DNA of 64,000 nucleotides from Elephas maximus indicus (GCF_024166365.1 NC_064823.1:3342924-3406923); one strand, 5' to 3'; shown: positions 22,397 through 32,710, counted from the first letter of the stretch. Translations and numbers: made by a program. The notes: generated by a model not told the origin, from the letters alone.

Positions 22397-22849
22397 AAGG
22401 ACCTCTAACATACAAAAGTAAAAACACTCAGAGTGAATTGAAGAAAGTCTTCAAAACTGGGAAAGATTAGATTGGAGAGAAATATGAGTCAAGAGTTCGA
22501 TTTAAAAAAAAAAGCTCCTCAAGTATACATAGGCGTTTGTGCTAATCTTGCTTTCGTGATTAATCATATTTCTGAGAAAACTTAGGTGTTTGAAAATAAA
22601 CCCATAACCGTCTGTGACCATTTATCTGGTGGCAGTATAGCCCAATTTGAAGAAAATGCTCCCAAAAGAAGTAAAAAGCAAGTCAAAAGCGAGCCTTTCA
22701 AATTTAGCCAATCAGATGATTGTAGACATCACGGCTGTCTTCCCTAAGCCAAACCTCAGGGAAAAAAATTCCAAGATATTGAGGCAGCTTCATAAAGTGG
22801 GCACAATTGGAGCCATGTTACCTACAGAATAACATACTAACTTCTCAGT
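22397..22849. other. Single-copy sequence, no gene seen
   Basis: A 61-codon frame at 22,647-22,832 (+) has no domain. Nothing else was recognised. Confidence 0.5.
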
Positions 22850-23190
22850 GTTACAGTCAAGATTATGTATAATCTGACTCCGAATTACCTTTGCAGCTTC
22901 CTCTCCATCTCACTCCATGTCTCATCAATGCAGGCACCCTGCTTTCTTCTCTTTTCCCTGAGTGAGCCATGCACTTCAGAGAGCCTGGAATGTTCTGCTT
23001 CCTTTCTTTGCCCACCAAGATCACTGTCTACCTTCTAGGTTCAATCAGAAACCACCTCAGTCAGAAATTACCTGTCCTTCCATGCCAGTCGGTTTTTGTA
23101 GGTACCTCCGTTTAATGTTTAGTTCATCCTGCCTTGCATTTTACCCAGTTCTTCATCTGTTTCACTTCCCCAGCAGATTGTTTCTCCTCT
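22850..23190 (+). mobile_element. L2-type LINE 3' relic
   Basis: The words GGAATGTTCTGCTTCC, TTCAATCAGAAACCACCTCA and AATTACCTGTCCTTCCATGC follow the layout of L2 3' ends. The boundaries are approximate. Confidence 0.5.
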
Positions 23191-23218
23191 GACGCCAGTG
23201 ATGCGAGTGACCTCATAT

Positions 23219-23429
23219 GTTGTTGTTGGGTGCCGTCAAGTCAACTTTGACTCTTCGCAACCCCATGTGACAGAATAGAACTGCCCCGTAGGGTTTTCAT
23301 GGCTTTTTAATCTTTACAGAAGGAGATCGCATGCAGGCCTTTCTCCTGTAGAGCCTCTGGTGGATTCAAACTGCCAACCTTTCAGGTAACAGCCAAGCAC
23401 TTAACCGTTTGTGCCATCGGGGATCCTTA
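23219..23429 (-). mobile_element. AfroSINE, long type
   Basis: Plus-strand reading: tail TTGTTGTTGGGTGCCGTCAA, body CATGTGACAGAATAGAACTG, middle TAATCTTTACAGAAGGAGAT, then the head complement. The flanking duplication is ACCTCATAT (23,210-23,218; 23,430-23,438). This copy shows the ordinary arrangement of the segment that is amplified at 40,739-56,447 and at 32,264-32,419. Confidence 0.93.
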
Positions 23430-23627
23430 ACCTCATATACCAGGTACTTAATAAATGTTGGCAGAATTTTGTCAAATACAATAATAAGGTGTATGATAAA
23501 TCATATGTGCAACTACATTTTCCAGACCAAAAAAAAGTCAAGAAACATAAGCATGGGACAGAACATTTGAAATTAGGCTCGTCCTAGAAGACCCAGATTG
23601 CAAAAGCTACTGTATCACCAACCCATA

Positions 23628-23725
23628 GTATTAGCTAACATTTTTGAGGGTTTGCTACATTGCAGGTACTACAATAAGTTCTTTAGTATTTGATGATTTT
23701 CTTATTCCTATTTCCAAACTGTAGG
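23628..23725 (-). mobile_element. MIR-type SINE relic
   Basis: TAGCTAACATTTTTGAGGG and TGCAGGTACTACAATAAGTT follow the complement of the MIR 3' half. Confidence 0.55.
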
Positions 23726-23835
23726 GTGTACCAACGCTGAGGGGGATGGGCTCCTTATAAGCAGTCATTCATAAGAAGAAACATTGATATGCCCACAGCT
23801 GGGAAAGACTTCATGGAATAGATTTGTCTTAGGTA

Positions 23836-24030
23836 TCTATTGTGTGCACACCACGTGCCAGGTACCTGGTAGACAATGGGGAGGTAATGCTGAACAAAAC
23901 AGAGATGGTCTTTAACCTTATGGGGCAAGAGTCTACAGGCAGAGACAGACGTTAGTGAAATAATCACACAGATACATCATTACAGCTTGTGATGAGGGCA
24001 AGTGCTGTTAAGGAAAAATATAACCCAGGA
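23836..24030. mobile_element. Ancient mammalian interspersed repeat (L2/MIR-era)
   Basis: Same family as 19,955-20,090. Shared words in order are CTATTGTGTG, ATGCTGAACAAAACAGAGAT, GGCAGAGACAGACGTTAGTG and GCAAGTGCTGTTAAGG. Confidence 0.5.
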
Positions 24031-24067
24031 AGGGAGGGGGCTTCACAGAGGAAGCGAAGGCTCCTTA

Positions 24068-24237
24068 AAAAAAGAAAACCAAACCCACTACCGTCGAGTC
24101 GATTCCAACTCTAAGCAGCCCTATAGGACAGAGTAGAACTGCCCTGTAGAGTTTCCAAGGAGAGCCTGGCGGATTTGAACTGCCGACCTTTTGGCTAGCA
24201 GCCGTAGCACTTAACCACTAGGCCGCCAGGGTTTCCA
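24068..24237 (-). mobile_element. AfroSINE, short type
   Basis: Clear complement of head (CCGCCAGGGTTTCC) and tail (CCGTCGAGTCGATTCC). Perfect 11-bp duplication AAGGCTCCTTA at 24,057-24,067 and 24,238-24,248. Confidence 0.93.
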
Positions 24238-24396
24238 AAGGCTCCTTAGAGATCAGAAAATCCAGTAGAGGCGGTCCCGGGGTTACAAGCAAGATCCATT
24301 CGTAAATCTGTCTTTACGTTGAATTTATAGTGTCAGTCAAATGTTTGTCTTAGTATATAGTATATATTTTACCTTTCTATGCTACGCATACAAAGG

Positions 24397-24560
24397 AAAC
24401 CCTGGTGGCGCAGTGGTTAAGTGCTATGGCCGCTAACCAAGAGGTCGGCAGTTGGAATTCGCCAGGCACTCCTTGGAAACTCTATCAGGCAGTTCTACTC
24501 TGTCCTATAGGGTCACTCTGAGTCGGAATCAACTCGAGGGCAGTGGTTTTTTTGGGGGTT
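24397..24560 (+). mobile_element. AfroSINE, short type, first of a tandem pair
   Basis: Flanked by ACGCATACAAAGG (24,384-24,396) and ATGCATACAAAGG (24,561-24,573). It inserted into the Tigger-type element. The head AAACCCTGGTGGCGCAGTGG is close to consensus. Confidence 0.93.
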
Positions 24561-24573
24561 ATGCATACAAAGG

Positions 24574-24728
24574 AAACCCTGTTTGCCTAGTAGTTAAGTG
24601 CTACCACTGCTAACCAAAAGGTCAGCAGTTCAAATCCGCCAGGCGCTCCTTGGAAAACCTATGGAGCAGTTTTACTCTGTCACTATGAATTGATATCAAC
24701 TCGATGGCAATGGGTTTGGGTATTTTTT
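24574..24728 (+). mobile_element. AfroSINE, short type, second of a tandem pair
   Basis: It follows the previous copy directly in the same orientation, between ATGCATACAAAGG (24,561-24,573) and ATGCATACAAA (24,729-24,739). It lacks about 15 bases of the GTCCTATAGGGTC region. It is more diverged (CTGTTTGCCTAGTAG) than its neighbour. Confidence 0.92.
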
Positions 24729-24933
24729 ATGCATACAAAACACTTAAGAAACCCAAACCATGCAATGTTTTCAGGAGCACCACAAAAATAGTATGTATGT
24801 TCGTTATTACGAACCATTGTATATAACTCAAATTTTTAATGTAATAGGCTTTACGGCAGTCCGTTCTTAATATGAGTTGTCCAAAAGTCAGATGTTCGAG
24901 TAACCAGGGGACTGCCTGTAGAATGTAACTAAG

Positions 24934-25541
24934 GCAATGGTTCTCTAAGTGTAGTTTTAGGACCCGCAGCCTCAGCATCACCTGGAATCTTAGTTTCCTA
25001 GTGTTACTGTAACTGAAATACCACAAGTGGGTGATTTTAAAGAGCAGACATTAATTTCCTCCCAGTTGAGGAGGAGGAAAATCCGAAGTCAGGGCACCAA
25101 CTCTAGGGGAAGGCTCTCTGTTGGCTCTGGGGGACGATCCTTGTGTCTCAGCATTCCTCGGTTCATTGGCGATCTTCGCATCGCTTCTATATTCACCTGT
25201 TTGTGCATGCTTGTCTCTGTGTCTTCACTGCTCCTTATAACTGAGAATTGATTTTTTTTTTTTAGGACATACCTACACTGATATGTCTCGTTGATATAAC
25301 AAAGAGAACCTTATTTCCAGACAGAATTACATCCAAAGGTATAGGGGTTAGGATTTCAACACATATTTTTGGGAGACACAATTCAATCCATAACACAACA
25401 CCTGGGGTCTTAGAAATGTAAATGATCAGGTCCCTCCCTAGATCTACTGACTCAGAAACTTTGGGAGTGGCGCCCAGCAGTATGTGTTTTAACAAGCTTT
25501 CCAGGTGATGGTGATGGACCCTGAAGTCTGAGAACCACCAC
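24934..25541. mobile_element. MER5A-like hAT transposon relic, split by an LTR
   Basis: The left part (CAATGGTTCTCTAAGTG ... CAGCATCACCTGG) ends at 24,985. The right part (CACCTGGGGTCTTAGAAATG ... AAGTCTGAGAACCACC) resumes at 25,399. Together they cover both ends of a MER5A-type element, with an LTR insertion between them. Confidence 0.75.
24986..25398 (-). mobile_element. MaLR (MLT1-like) solo LTR
   Basis: It aligns by eye with 40,190-40,705. Shared words are GAAATACCACAAG, GGAAGGCT, GGTCCTTGT-like, and a terminal CAATTCAATCCATAACACA. On the minus strand this gives the classic MaLR start TGTGTTATGG. CACCTGG at both borders (24,979-24,985; 25,399-25,405) includes the target duplication. No internal retroviral sequence remains. 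Confidence 0.65.
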
Positions 25542-25574
25542 ACCAAGCAGACAAGGTGGGGTGGGGATGAGGGC

Positions 25575-26040
25575 AGAGTACCAGTTAGAAGAAATAGTAT
25601 AGGGAGACCCCAAGGCTGGAAAGAACATGGCGCATAAATGGAGCTGCTGGGAGGCCTGTACAGAAAGCCAGAGGATTGTGGGGTGGGGAGAGACTGGAAA
25701 GTGTGCTGGAGTCAGATTGCTTCAGGACCCATGGTAAGGATCCTGTATACTGTCTGAAGAGCAGTGGAAAGTCACTGAAGAATTTTAAGCAGGAGTGTGA
25801 TATGATCAGATTTGAAACATCCATCTGACCACACCATGGACAACTGATGAGGGGGAGCCGGAGTAGACATGGAGAAGCCTATTTGGAAGTAACCTCAGTC
25901 CTCTAGTTGAAAACTGATGGAATAGAGTGATAGGATATGAGACAGGAGGAAGTAAATAGAGTTGAGATAAATTGAGGGGTGACGGTGAAAGGGCTTTGGC
26001 AACATTTTCAAATGGACATTGAGGGAGGGGAATGTAACAG
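25575..26040. mobile_element. Probable ancient mammalian repeat, unclassified
   Basis: AGTGGAAAGTCACTGAAG, TTTTAAGCAGGAGTGTGATA and TGATCAGATTTGAAACATCC resemble a widespread ancient mammalian repeat that I cannot name with certainty. The ends are approximate. Confidence 0.35.
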
Positions 26041-27059
26041 GATGGAGCCTAGTTTCTGGTTTGTGAAACTGGATTGATCTTGGTAGTTCCAGTCACTGAG
26101 AGGCACAGGATGTTTCATTTTGATCATGCTGAATTTAAGGTACCTTTCCTTAGCAGAAATTAGATGGATGAAAGCCAGGAAAAGAATTATTCTTGAGGGG
26201 GAGATAGGGTAACCAAATGAGCAAAAGTGGAGATGAAAATGAATGCTTTGATGTTTGTCTGTATGATTGATTGATCAATTGATTTTTACTACCTATTACC
26301 TTTTCCCAACAACATGGAAGACTTTGAAGAGTAAGACAGGAATATTAGGGTGGGATGAGGACCAGCTATGCCAGATCTTGAACTCCAAGGTAATGAAGTT
26401 GGATCACCATTGAACATAGTTGATCAGGGTAACATCATGGCAGAAGTATGCCTAGGGAACATTGACCTAGCAGTGTCATGCTCAGACAAGAATCAAGGAG
26501 GAAGACCATCGCAATAGCTCTAAGGATGCTAAAGGACTACCTTGTTCTTTCTAATTGTAATATAAAGTTAGCATTTGGGGACAGTTATCAAATTTATATA
26601 CATTCATTCAATATATTCCATAAGCATACACACACACACATGCACATATATATATATATATATTCCATAAACCTGACTTCTAATTTGTGAACAGAAAATG
26701 ATAGACTTGAGAGCATGGAAACTAGGTCTTTTTGCTTTTTTCAGCTTTCCATCACCAAGCAGAGGTTGAGTATTTTAACAGAAGCTCGTGTTAACTAGGA
26801 CCTACACACATAGTAGGCACCCATTAAAAAAAAAAAAAAAACAACCATAAAGACCTATTAAATGAATTGGATTGACATCCGTGGAGTAGTGAAAGAAGAC
26901 GCAGCACACTCCTAGACTCCTAAAGGAGAAAGGGGAGAATGATGGGGGCCCTTGCATGAGAATTAGGACCTTGCCCCCATCTGTTCCTCCTTCCTCACTC
27001 CCTCCCCCCACTGCTGCCATGGCGACAGGTCTGGAATCACAGTAAGCCTTATGCCCCAG
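26041..27059. other. Single-copy sequence with microsatellite, no gene seen
   Basis: Contains a (CA)n/(TA)n compound microsatellite at 26,628-26,662 and an A-run at 26,825-26,841. A 127-codon frame at 26,802-27,185 (-) ends in a translated homopolymer and is judged chance. Confidence 0.5.
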
Positions 27060-27720
27060 AGAAAACAATACTCTGTTTGAACAGTGTGAGTTGGCCTCTA
27101 ATGCTCTAACGCGGAGGGTCAGCAAGCCCCATCCCCCTGACAAAAGGCAGCTGTTTACCAGAGGGTCAGCGGCACTGCTGCTCATCGATTTGAGGCCATT
27201 TTATCCCTCGACACTTTCCATTTGGTTGTTTTTGAACTCACACCACAGACGCAGTGCTGTTGGTCTGGTTCTGGTGTGAAGTTACTGATGTGGCAGCCAG
27301 CATCCCCTCTGCTCAATCCCACAGAGCCTCTTTTTTTTTTTTTGTGCTTCTTGTCATTGTAGTTGACTCACCAGGCTGGGGCTGTTTGAGCTAAACTAAA
27401 TTAGTAACAATGCAATCAACATCTCTATTTTTAATCTTTGCTCTCCCACCCCCATTTCCTCCCCTCCTGACTGACTCACGGTTTCTAGGTCTCAGAGCTC
27501 TGCAGCCTCATAAGAATTACATTGGGTCTAGGCGAATATATGCACAGATGTGATGTCCTACCATCCAATACAGTGAATGTTCCCTTTTTGCTCTAGTGGC
27601 ACGAGGGTTCAAGCGTTAGAAGTATTATTTATTATGCTGTTCGTCATCCTTATTGTTGCTGTGTTACCGCTCAAGCTGTTGTTTATCTCCTGAGGTCTAA
27701 GATGAATTGTAGGCAAGGGA
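27060..27720. other. Candidate conserved non-coding block
   Basis: Repeat-free apart from a T-run near 27,331-27,343. It contains balanced AT-rich words such as AAACTAAATTAGTAACAATG and TATTTATTATGCTGTTCG. It has no coherent frame. The call rests on the absence of repeats and on texture only. Confidence 0.22.
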
Positions 27721-27958
27721 GGGAGCCCTGATCTGATTTCTGAAACTCATCTTCAGATAAAAACTTCAGTTTTGAGCTGAAACTTTTAACTTTCACTTCT
27801 GGAAACTTGAGCTGGTATAAAGCATATACCAAGCACAATATAGCACCAGTATGCAAAATATTTTTTTAAAAAATGAACCAGTATGCAAAATTTTTTTCCT
27901 GCCTAGATCTTTGCATGCTGATAATTATATTAATTTTATAATTTATAGATATTGATAA

Positions 27959-28160
27959 AGTCCCCAGGTGGCACAAACGGTTTGTGCTCGACTTGTAACC
28001 TAAAGGTTGGTGGTTCAAACCCACCTAGCAGTACTGTGGAAGAAAAGACCTGATGATCAGCTTCCATTAAGATTACAGCCAAGAGAACCCTACGGAACAG
28101 TTCTGCTCTGCGACACGTGGGTCACCGTGAGTTGGCATCAACTCCACGGCAGCTGGCGAC
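27959..28160 (+). mobile_element. AfroSINE, long type
   Basis: Head GTCCCCAGGTGGCACAAACG, B-box relic GGTGGTTCAAACCC, middle GATGATCAGCTTCC and tail GAGTTGGCATCAACTCCACG. GATAAA on both sides is a possible short target duplication. Confidence 0.88.
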
Positions 28161-28189
28161 AGCGGCATAAACAGAGATAAAAGTTAAGG

Positions 28190-28425
28190 GCATGGTTTTT
28201 TGGAGCCTAAATTTGAATTCCACTCCGTCACTTGTTACCTTTAATCTTGGGCTATTTAGTTAATTTTTCTGTGTCTTAATTTTCTCTTGTATAAAATAGA
28301 CTTTGCCTTTCATACACATGTCATATAACTCAGAGTTGTTGTGAGAATTAAATAAGTAAATATTTATATAGTGCTTAAAACAGCGTTCGGTGCTCGAGCT
28401 CTCAATAAATCTTGGCTATTATTAT
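28190..28425 (+). mobile_element. MIR-type SINE relic
   Basis: The order TTTGAATTCCACTCCGTCAC, TTGGGCTATTTAGTTAATTT, GAGTTGTTGTGAGAATTAAA, TGCTTAAAACAGCG and CTCAATAAATCTTGGCTATT follows the MIR consensus. Confidence 0.75.
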
Positions 28426-28429
28426 TCAA

Positions 28430-30145
28430 CAGCCTGTATTTTCCTGTTTTAGGAGAAATGATTCATTGAGTCCTCCAAAGAGTTTTCTTTCAACAAGCAA
28501 GAATACATCTTGGAATTTTACCTTCCCATATCTTTGAATTTACAAGTAATCTTATGAGTGTGAACACTAAGTTACAGACAGACCCATTTGTCTTTAATTC
28601 AAAAGTAGAGCATTCTAGATATGCATTCTGCCTTTCATATAGCCAGAATTTTGGTCTCATTTCATCAAAATTAGGCATTGGCCCTCACATGGTCTAAATC
28701 GAAGTGCACTTCTCCAAATAATTTTATATACAGTGACTCTGCTTGACTTACCAAATATTGCCTCATTAGCCTCTAAATCCTAATGATACTCTTTCACTTC
28801 TAAGGTGCATATAAAACTTGCCGTAGAAGTTTTCCCTTTTGTCTTGCAGCACCTGGGTCTCTCCATCGCTTCCAACCCTGGCCCCTTTATTGGCTGTGGG
28901 AAGGAAGGCCTGTTGCTGGACTATTCTGGCAGTAGTCCAAAGGGAGGGTCATAGAACTCAGACAGGTAGGATCTAGAAAGTTGTCAGAAAAATCCCAGCA
29001 ACTTTGTGAACCCCAGAAACTACATCGATCAGCATGGTTTCTCAAATCTAGGGAGGCTGTACCCACCTTTCAGCTGTAAGAGCTATACCAAAAATTATCT
29101 GAGCCACAATTTCTTGCAGTTTGGTTATATCTACACAAGAATCATAAACCAAGACTCAGAGGGCTTTAGGCGCAGATTTGTAAAGTCCATGGATAGCAAT
29201 GGTAACAGCATTGAGATTTTCCCCTGTGAGAGGAAATGTCCTCGATGTGTCTCCCAGAGCCTGAGGGAATTAGACACACCTGGTCACCTTCATCTTACTA
29301 GCTGTTCAGTAGTAACAAGTCGGCTCTTTGTTTTTTAATTAATGTCCACATTCCAGTAATACAGTCACATAATTTGAGAAGTCACGTAGGTCCGTAAGGC
29401 TAATTGATGAAAAACAACAATCCTGCCCCACTCCTTTTCCCAACCTGATACCTGCTCCCGGAAATACTGTAGCTGTGTCTTCTGGTATGAGCCTCCACAT
29501 TTTAAGTAATGTGTATATACAGCTATTACTTAATTACTGTGTTTTAGATATTACCTATTGACTTCCTACCATGGGAAATATGGATTAGCTCACTTATATT
29601 TCTCCCTCCACCTCTCAAAACACACTCCCTCTTCCCCATCTTCCCAATTATTACTATATCACAATTTTTGGTTAGATCGGTTTGTGTGTGTGTGTGTGTG
29701 TGTGTAAGAAAGAGAGAGAGAGAGATGGCTACATAAATGCTATTCACAGGTGAGCCCAATGGTGGATTTTGATTACATTACTATCTTGTACCACTTTTGT
29801 TTTTCCTGCAGTCCATAATTGGGTATATTTGTCTGCTCGCTTAGTTTTCTGTGTACCTGTCATTAAATCATTCACAGAATCTTCATCAGAAGTGTAAATC
29901 TCCTCTCAACACATTAGGTAATTAATCTCTTTCTTTTTCTTCATGGAATTAGTCCTCCTGGAGCCCTGCATCCTTCCACTCCAACCTAACTTAGTGCTTG
30001 CTCTCTAAGGCTGCGGCAGAGCAGGCATCCTGAGCCTTCCTGAGCCTCCTCCTCTGTCTCATTCCCTATTTGTGGATCCTGAGTCTTCTCTGGCTTGATT
30101 TCTTTCCCCATTTTAGTGGAATGTGTCCTCCCTCTACTACATTGA
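28430..30145. other. Mostly single-copy sequence, possible old LINE pieces, no gene seen
   Basis: A 110-codon frame at 29,006-29,338 (+) has no domain and no strong start context. 29,340-29,640 has a faint L1-like texture. A compound GT/GA microsatellite is at 29,683-29,724. Nothing else was recognised. Confidence 0.45.
29683..29724. repeat. (GT)n(GA)n compound microsatellite
   Basis: About eleven GT units, a short AAGAAA bridge, then about seven GA units. Confidence 0.9.
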
Positions 30146-30338
30146 GTTCCCTGGGTGGCACAATCAGTTTGCACTCGGCTAGTAACCTTAACAGTTGGCA
30201 CTTCGAACCCACTCAGCAGCACCACAGAAGAAAGGCCTGGCAATCTGCTTCCATAAAGATGACATCCAAGAAAATTCTATAGAAGTCAGTTCTACCCTGT
30301 AACACACAGGGTCACCATAAGTCGGAATCTACTTGACA

Positions 30339-30345
<7 letters not shown>
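30146..30345 (+). mobile_element. AfroSINE, long type, with (TG)n tail
   Basis: Head GTTCCCTGGGTGGCACAATC to tail AAGTCGGAATCTACTTGACA. The T/G-rich tail has expanded to a (TG)n microsatellite at 30,342-30,372. Confidence 0.9.
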
Positions 30346-30373
<28 letters not shown>

Positions 30374-30620
30374 TGTTTTTTTTTTTAATTCTCTAATAAC
30401 TGCCTGAGGAAAGGTACAAGAGGTAAATTTTTGAGATGTTACCAGTATGAAAATAGCTTTATTCTTCTCTCACATCTGACCAAATATAAAATATGTAGAA
30501 CTCAAGGCTGTAAAGCACTTTCAGGAAGAATCTTACAGCATTTCCCCCGTAGGCTCTGGTTTCCAGTATTGCTGTGGAGAAGTCTATTGTCATTCTAATT
30601 CCCGCCTTTTAGAAGCTATT

Positions 30621-30687
30621 TCGTTCTGTTGTGCACAGCGTTGCTATGAGTCCGAACGACTCCACTGCACCTGACAACAACAACAAC
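30621..30687 (+). mobile_element. 5'-truncated RTE/AfroSINE tail insertion (67 bp)
   Basis: Only the terminal segment is present (TCGTTCTGTTGTGCACAGCG, TGCTATGAGTCCGAACGACT, then CTGACAACAACAACAAC). It lies between perfect 10-bp copies of AGAAGCTATT at 30,611-30,620 and 30,688-30,697. The CAA-repeat tail is the RTE-type 3' end. This is a genuine, extremely short retroposition event. Confidence 0.85.
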
Positions 30688-30697
30688 AGAAGCTATT

Positions 30698-31720
30698 AGG
30701 ATACTTTCTTTACTTGTGGCTTTCTAAAATTTCACAGTAATGTACTTGCGTGTGGCTGGTTTTTTTGTTGGTTTGTTTGTTTTTTGCCTTCATTGTTTGG
30801 GAAATTTTCTGGGCCCTTTGAATCTAGAAGCTAATGTCCTTCAGTTTGGGGATTTTTTTTTCTTGTGTGATTTCTTTGGCAAATTTTATCTACTATGTTT
30901 TCTTTCTTTCTGGAATTCCTATTATTTTGATGTTGTACCTTTTGGACTGATGCCCAAAATTCCTTATTTTCCATCTCTTTGAGTTTTGTTCTTCTTTTTG
31001 AAAGATTTCTTTAACCTCATCTTCTCACCCTTCAGTTTAATATTATTTCTGCTACCACATTTTTAATTCATAAAGTTTTAATTTTCTAAACGTATATTTT
31101 TATACGACCCTGTTCTTATTTCAAGAGCCCTGGTGGTGCAGTGGTTAAGCGCTTGACTACCAACCGAAAGATGGGCAGTTCAAACCTACCAAATACTCTG
31201 TGGGAGGAAGATTTACAGCCTTGGAAACCCTTTGGGACAGTTCTACTCTGTACTATAAAAAGGGTCTCTATAAATTGGAATCGACTGGACAGCAACTGGT
31301 AAAAGAGGTTCTTATTTCATGGGTTAAAATTTTTTTTTTAATTCTTTGAGGATATATTAACGATTTTTTACGTTTTTATTTTAAAGAGTCATTTTGCTTC
31401 CTTTGTTTTCTCTGTTTTCTTTTTTCATTTATTTGGACTCTGAGTTTTATGAGAGGCTTTCCTCAAATGTGTGGTGATCCTTGCTTATCCACTCATTCTT
31501 TGGAGTAAGGTATAAAACTCTGACTGGAAGCCCTGTGATTATACATGAGGACTCTCAGATGATGATGCTGGACCTGGAACCCAGCCATAAGAAAGAATCA
31601 AAGTTCTAGTAGTCATTTTCCATAGCCTGATGAATTTCTCTAGAAAGAAGTCTGCTGATCTTCCATCTAGGAGATATAAACTAATTGCCAGTGTTCCTCA
31701 GTATGAGGTAAAGAGATCAC
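30698..31720. mobile_element. L1M-like ancient repeat, split by a SINE
   Basis: TCTGGAATTCCTATTATTTT, ATTTTCCATCTCTTTGAG, CTGCTACCACATTTTTAATT and GACCCTGTTCTTATTTCA continue, after the SINE at 31,124-31,307, with TTTGAGGATATATTAACG, CTTTCCTCAAATGTGTGGTG and GATCCTTGCTTATCC. I recognise this order from a widespread mammalian L1M-era 3' sequence. The subfamily name is not certain. Confidence 0.5.
31124..31307 (+). mobile_element. AfroSINE, long type
   Basis: Head AGAGCCCTGGTGGTGCAGTG. Perfect 12-bp duplication GTTCTTATTTCA at 31,112-31,123 and 31,308-31,319. It splits an older repeat, so it is the younger of the two. Confidence 0.95.
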
Positions 31721-32221
31721 ACCATGCCGATCATCTGGTCTGAGGCTTTTGCAGACTGTTGGCCCTCTGAAAACACAGGATGGTATTATAGTAAGACTGA
31801 GACCCTTAGATTAGATTTGGGTTCAAATTCTAGCTGTACCCCTTAGTAGAGTATCAGTTTGGTTTGCGATTAGCTATATATAAGAAGCACTAGATTACAG
31901 AAGCTCAATAAAAAGTGTTTTCTTTTCCTCTTGTAATAATAAGCAAGAGATAGGCAGATGAAAGAAGTGCAACTGTTCTGTGTTGTCAGAATTTTTCCAT
32001 CTCCTTCTATCTTTATACCCACTATGTGGCTTTTATCTTCACGTGTGTTATCTAAAGGTGACAGGATGATGTCTTCACCACCAGCCTTACATACATCTGT
32101 ACTCCAGGCCTGAGAAAAAAAGAAGCAACAAGGGGAAAGTGGCGGAGCCAGTCAGAAATCTCCAAATTCCCTGCATACATCTCATTGGCCAGAACTGTGT
32201 CACGTAGCCACCCCTAGCCAC
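31721..32221. other. Single-copy sequence, no gene seen
   Basis: A faint MIR-like word (TTTGGGTTCAAATTCTAGCT) occurs near 31,818. Nothing else was recognised. Confidence 0.45.
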
Positions 32222-32225
32222 ACTA

Positions 32226-32515
32226 CCAGTTGCCATTGATTTAGTTCTGACTCATGGCAACCCCATGTGTTTCAGAATAGAACTGTGCTCCATAGGGTTT
32301 TCCATGTGTTTCAGAATAGAACTGTGCTCCATAGGGTTTCCCATGTGTTTCAGAATAGAACTGTGCTCCATAGGGTTTTCCATGTGTTTCAGAATAGAAC
32401 TGTGCTCCATAGGGTTTTCCACGGCTGATTTTTTAGAAGTAGATGAACTCCAACCTCCAACCTTTCGGTTTGCAGCCAAGCATGTGAGCCACTTGCATCA
32501 CCCAGGACCCTGTCT
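32226..32515 (-). mobile_element. AfroSINE, long type, with internal tandem expansion
   Basis: The plus-strand order is tail (CCAGTTGCCATTGATTTAG, CTGACTCATGGCAACCCCAT), four copies of a 39-bp body segment (32,264-32,419), then the normal continuation (CACGGCTGATTTTTTAGAAG) and head complement (CCTTTCGGTTTGCAGCCAAG, GCATCACCCAGGA). The element is normal except for the multiplied interior. Confidence 0.9.
32264..32419 (-). repeat. 4 x 39-bp tandem array inside a SINE
   Basis: CATGTGTTTCAGAATAGAAC starts units at 32,264, 32,303, 32,342 and 32,381, and each ends in CTCCATAGGGTTT(T/C)C. The units are nearly identical, so the expansion is much younger than the SINE. 39 bp is 13 codons, so open frames on both strands (32,265-32,525 +; 32,252-32,479 -) persist through it as an artefact. 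Confidence 0.97.
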
Positions 32516-32534
32516 GCCACACTAGGTGTGCATT

Positions 32535-32710
32535 GTTGGGCAAGTTATTGAACCTCAGTGGGCATCCATAACCTGATCTTTAAAGTGAGAATAAAAATAC
32601 CTATCTCACAGAGTTGCAGTGAGGAATAAAGGAGAAAGTATAAGATACATAGCATCATCCCTGACACATAATTAAAAAAAAGCCCTTTATAAATGGTAGT
32701 TCCCCTCTCC
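32535..32710 (+). mobile_element. MIR-type SINE relic
   Basis: TTGGGCAAGTTATTGAACCT, TCTTTAAAGTGAGAATAAAA, ACCTATCTCACAGAGTTGCA and a degraded CCTTTATAAATGGTAG end follow the MIR order. Confidence 0.7.

Larger units (their letters stand above)
24268..24918. mobile_element. Tigger-type DNA transposon relic, split by two SINEs
   Basis: The left end GAGGCGGTCCCGGGGTTAC and the complement of the right end, CAGGCAGTCCCCTGGTTAC, are terminal inverted repeats. TA borders both ends (24,266-24,267; 24,919-24,920). Two AfroSINEs (24,397-24,728) sit inside. Without them the element is about 310 bp and non-autonomous. The interior has TTCGTTATTACGAACC, a short palindrome. Confidence 0.75.

Noticed and set aside
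24979-25413. A 15-bp duplication (CACCTGG..TCTTAG) around the LTR at 24,986-25,398, suggesting LINE-type mobilisation
   Set aside because: Alignment with the LTR at 40,190 shows TCTTAG on the left is the LTR's own terminus (TCTTGG there). Only CACCTGG is flanking sequence, which fits an ordinary LTR insertion.
32252-32525. Open frames with 13-residue repeats on both strands
   Set aside because: They are produced by the 39-bp duplication inside a SINE; no gene.
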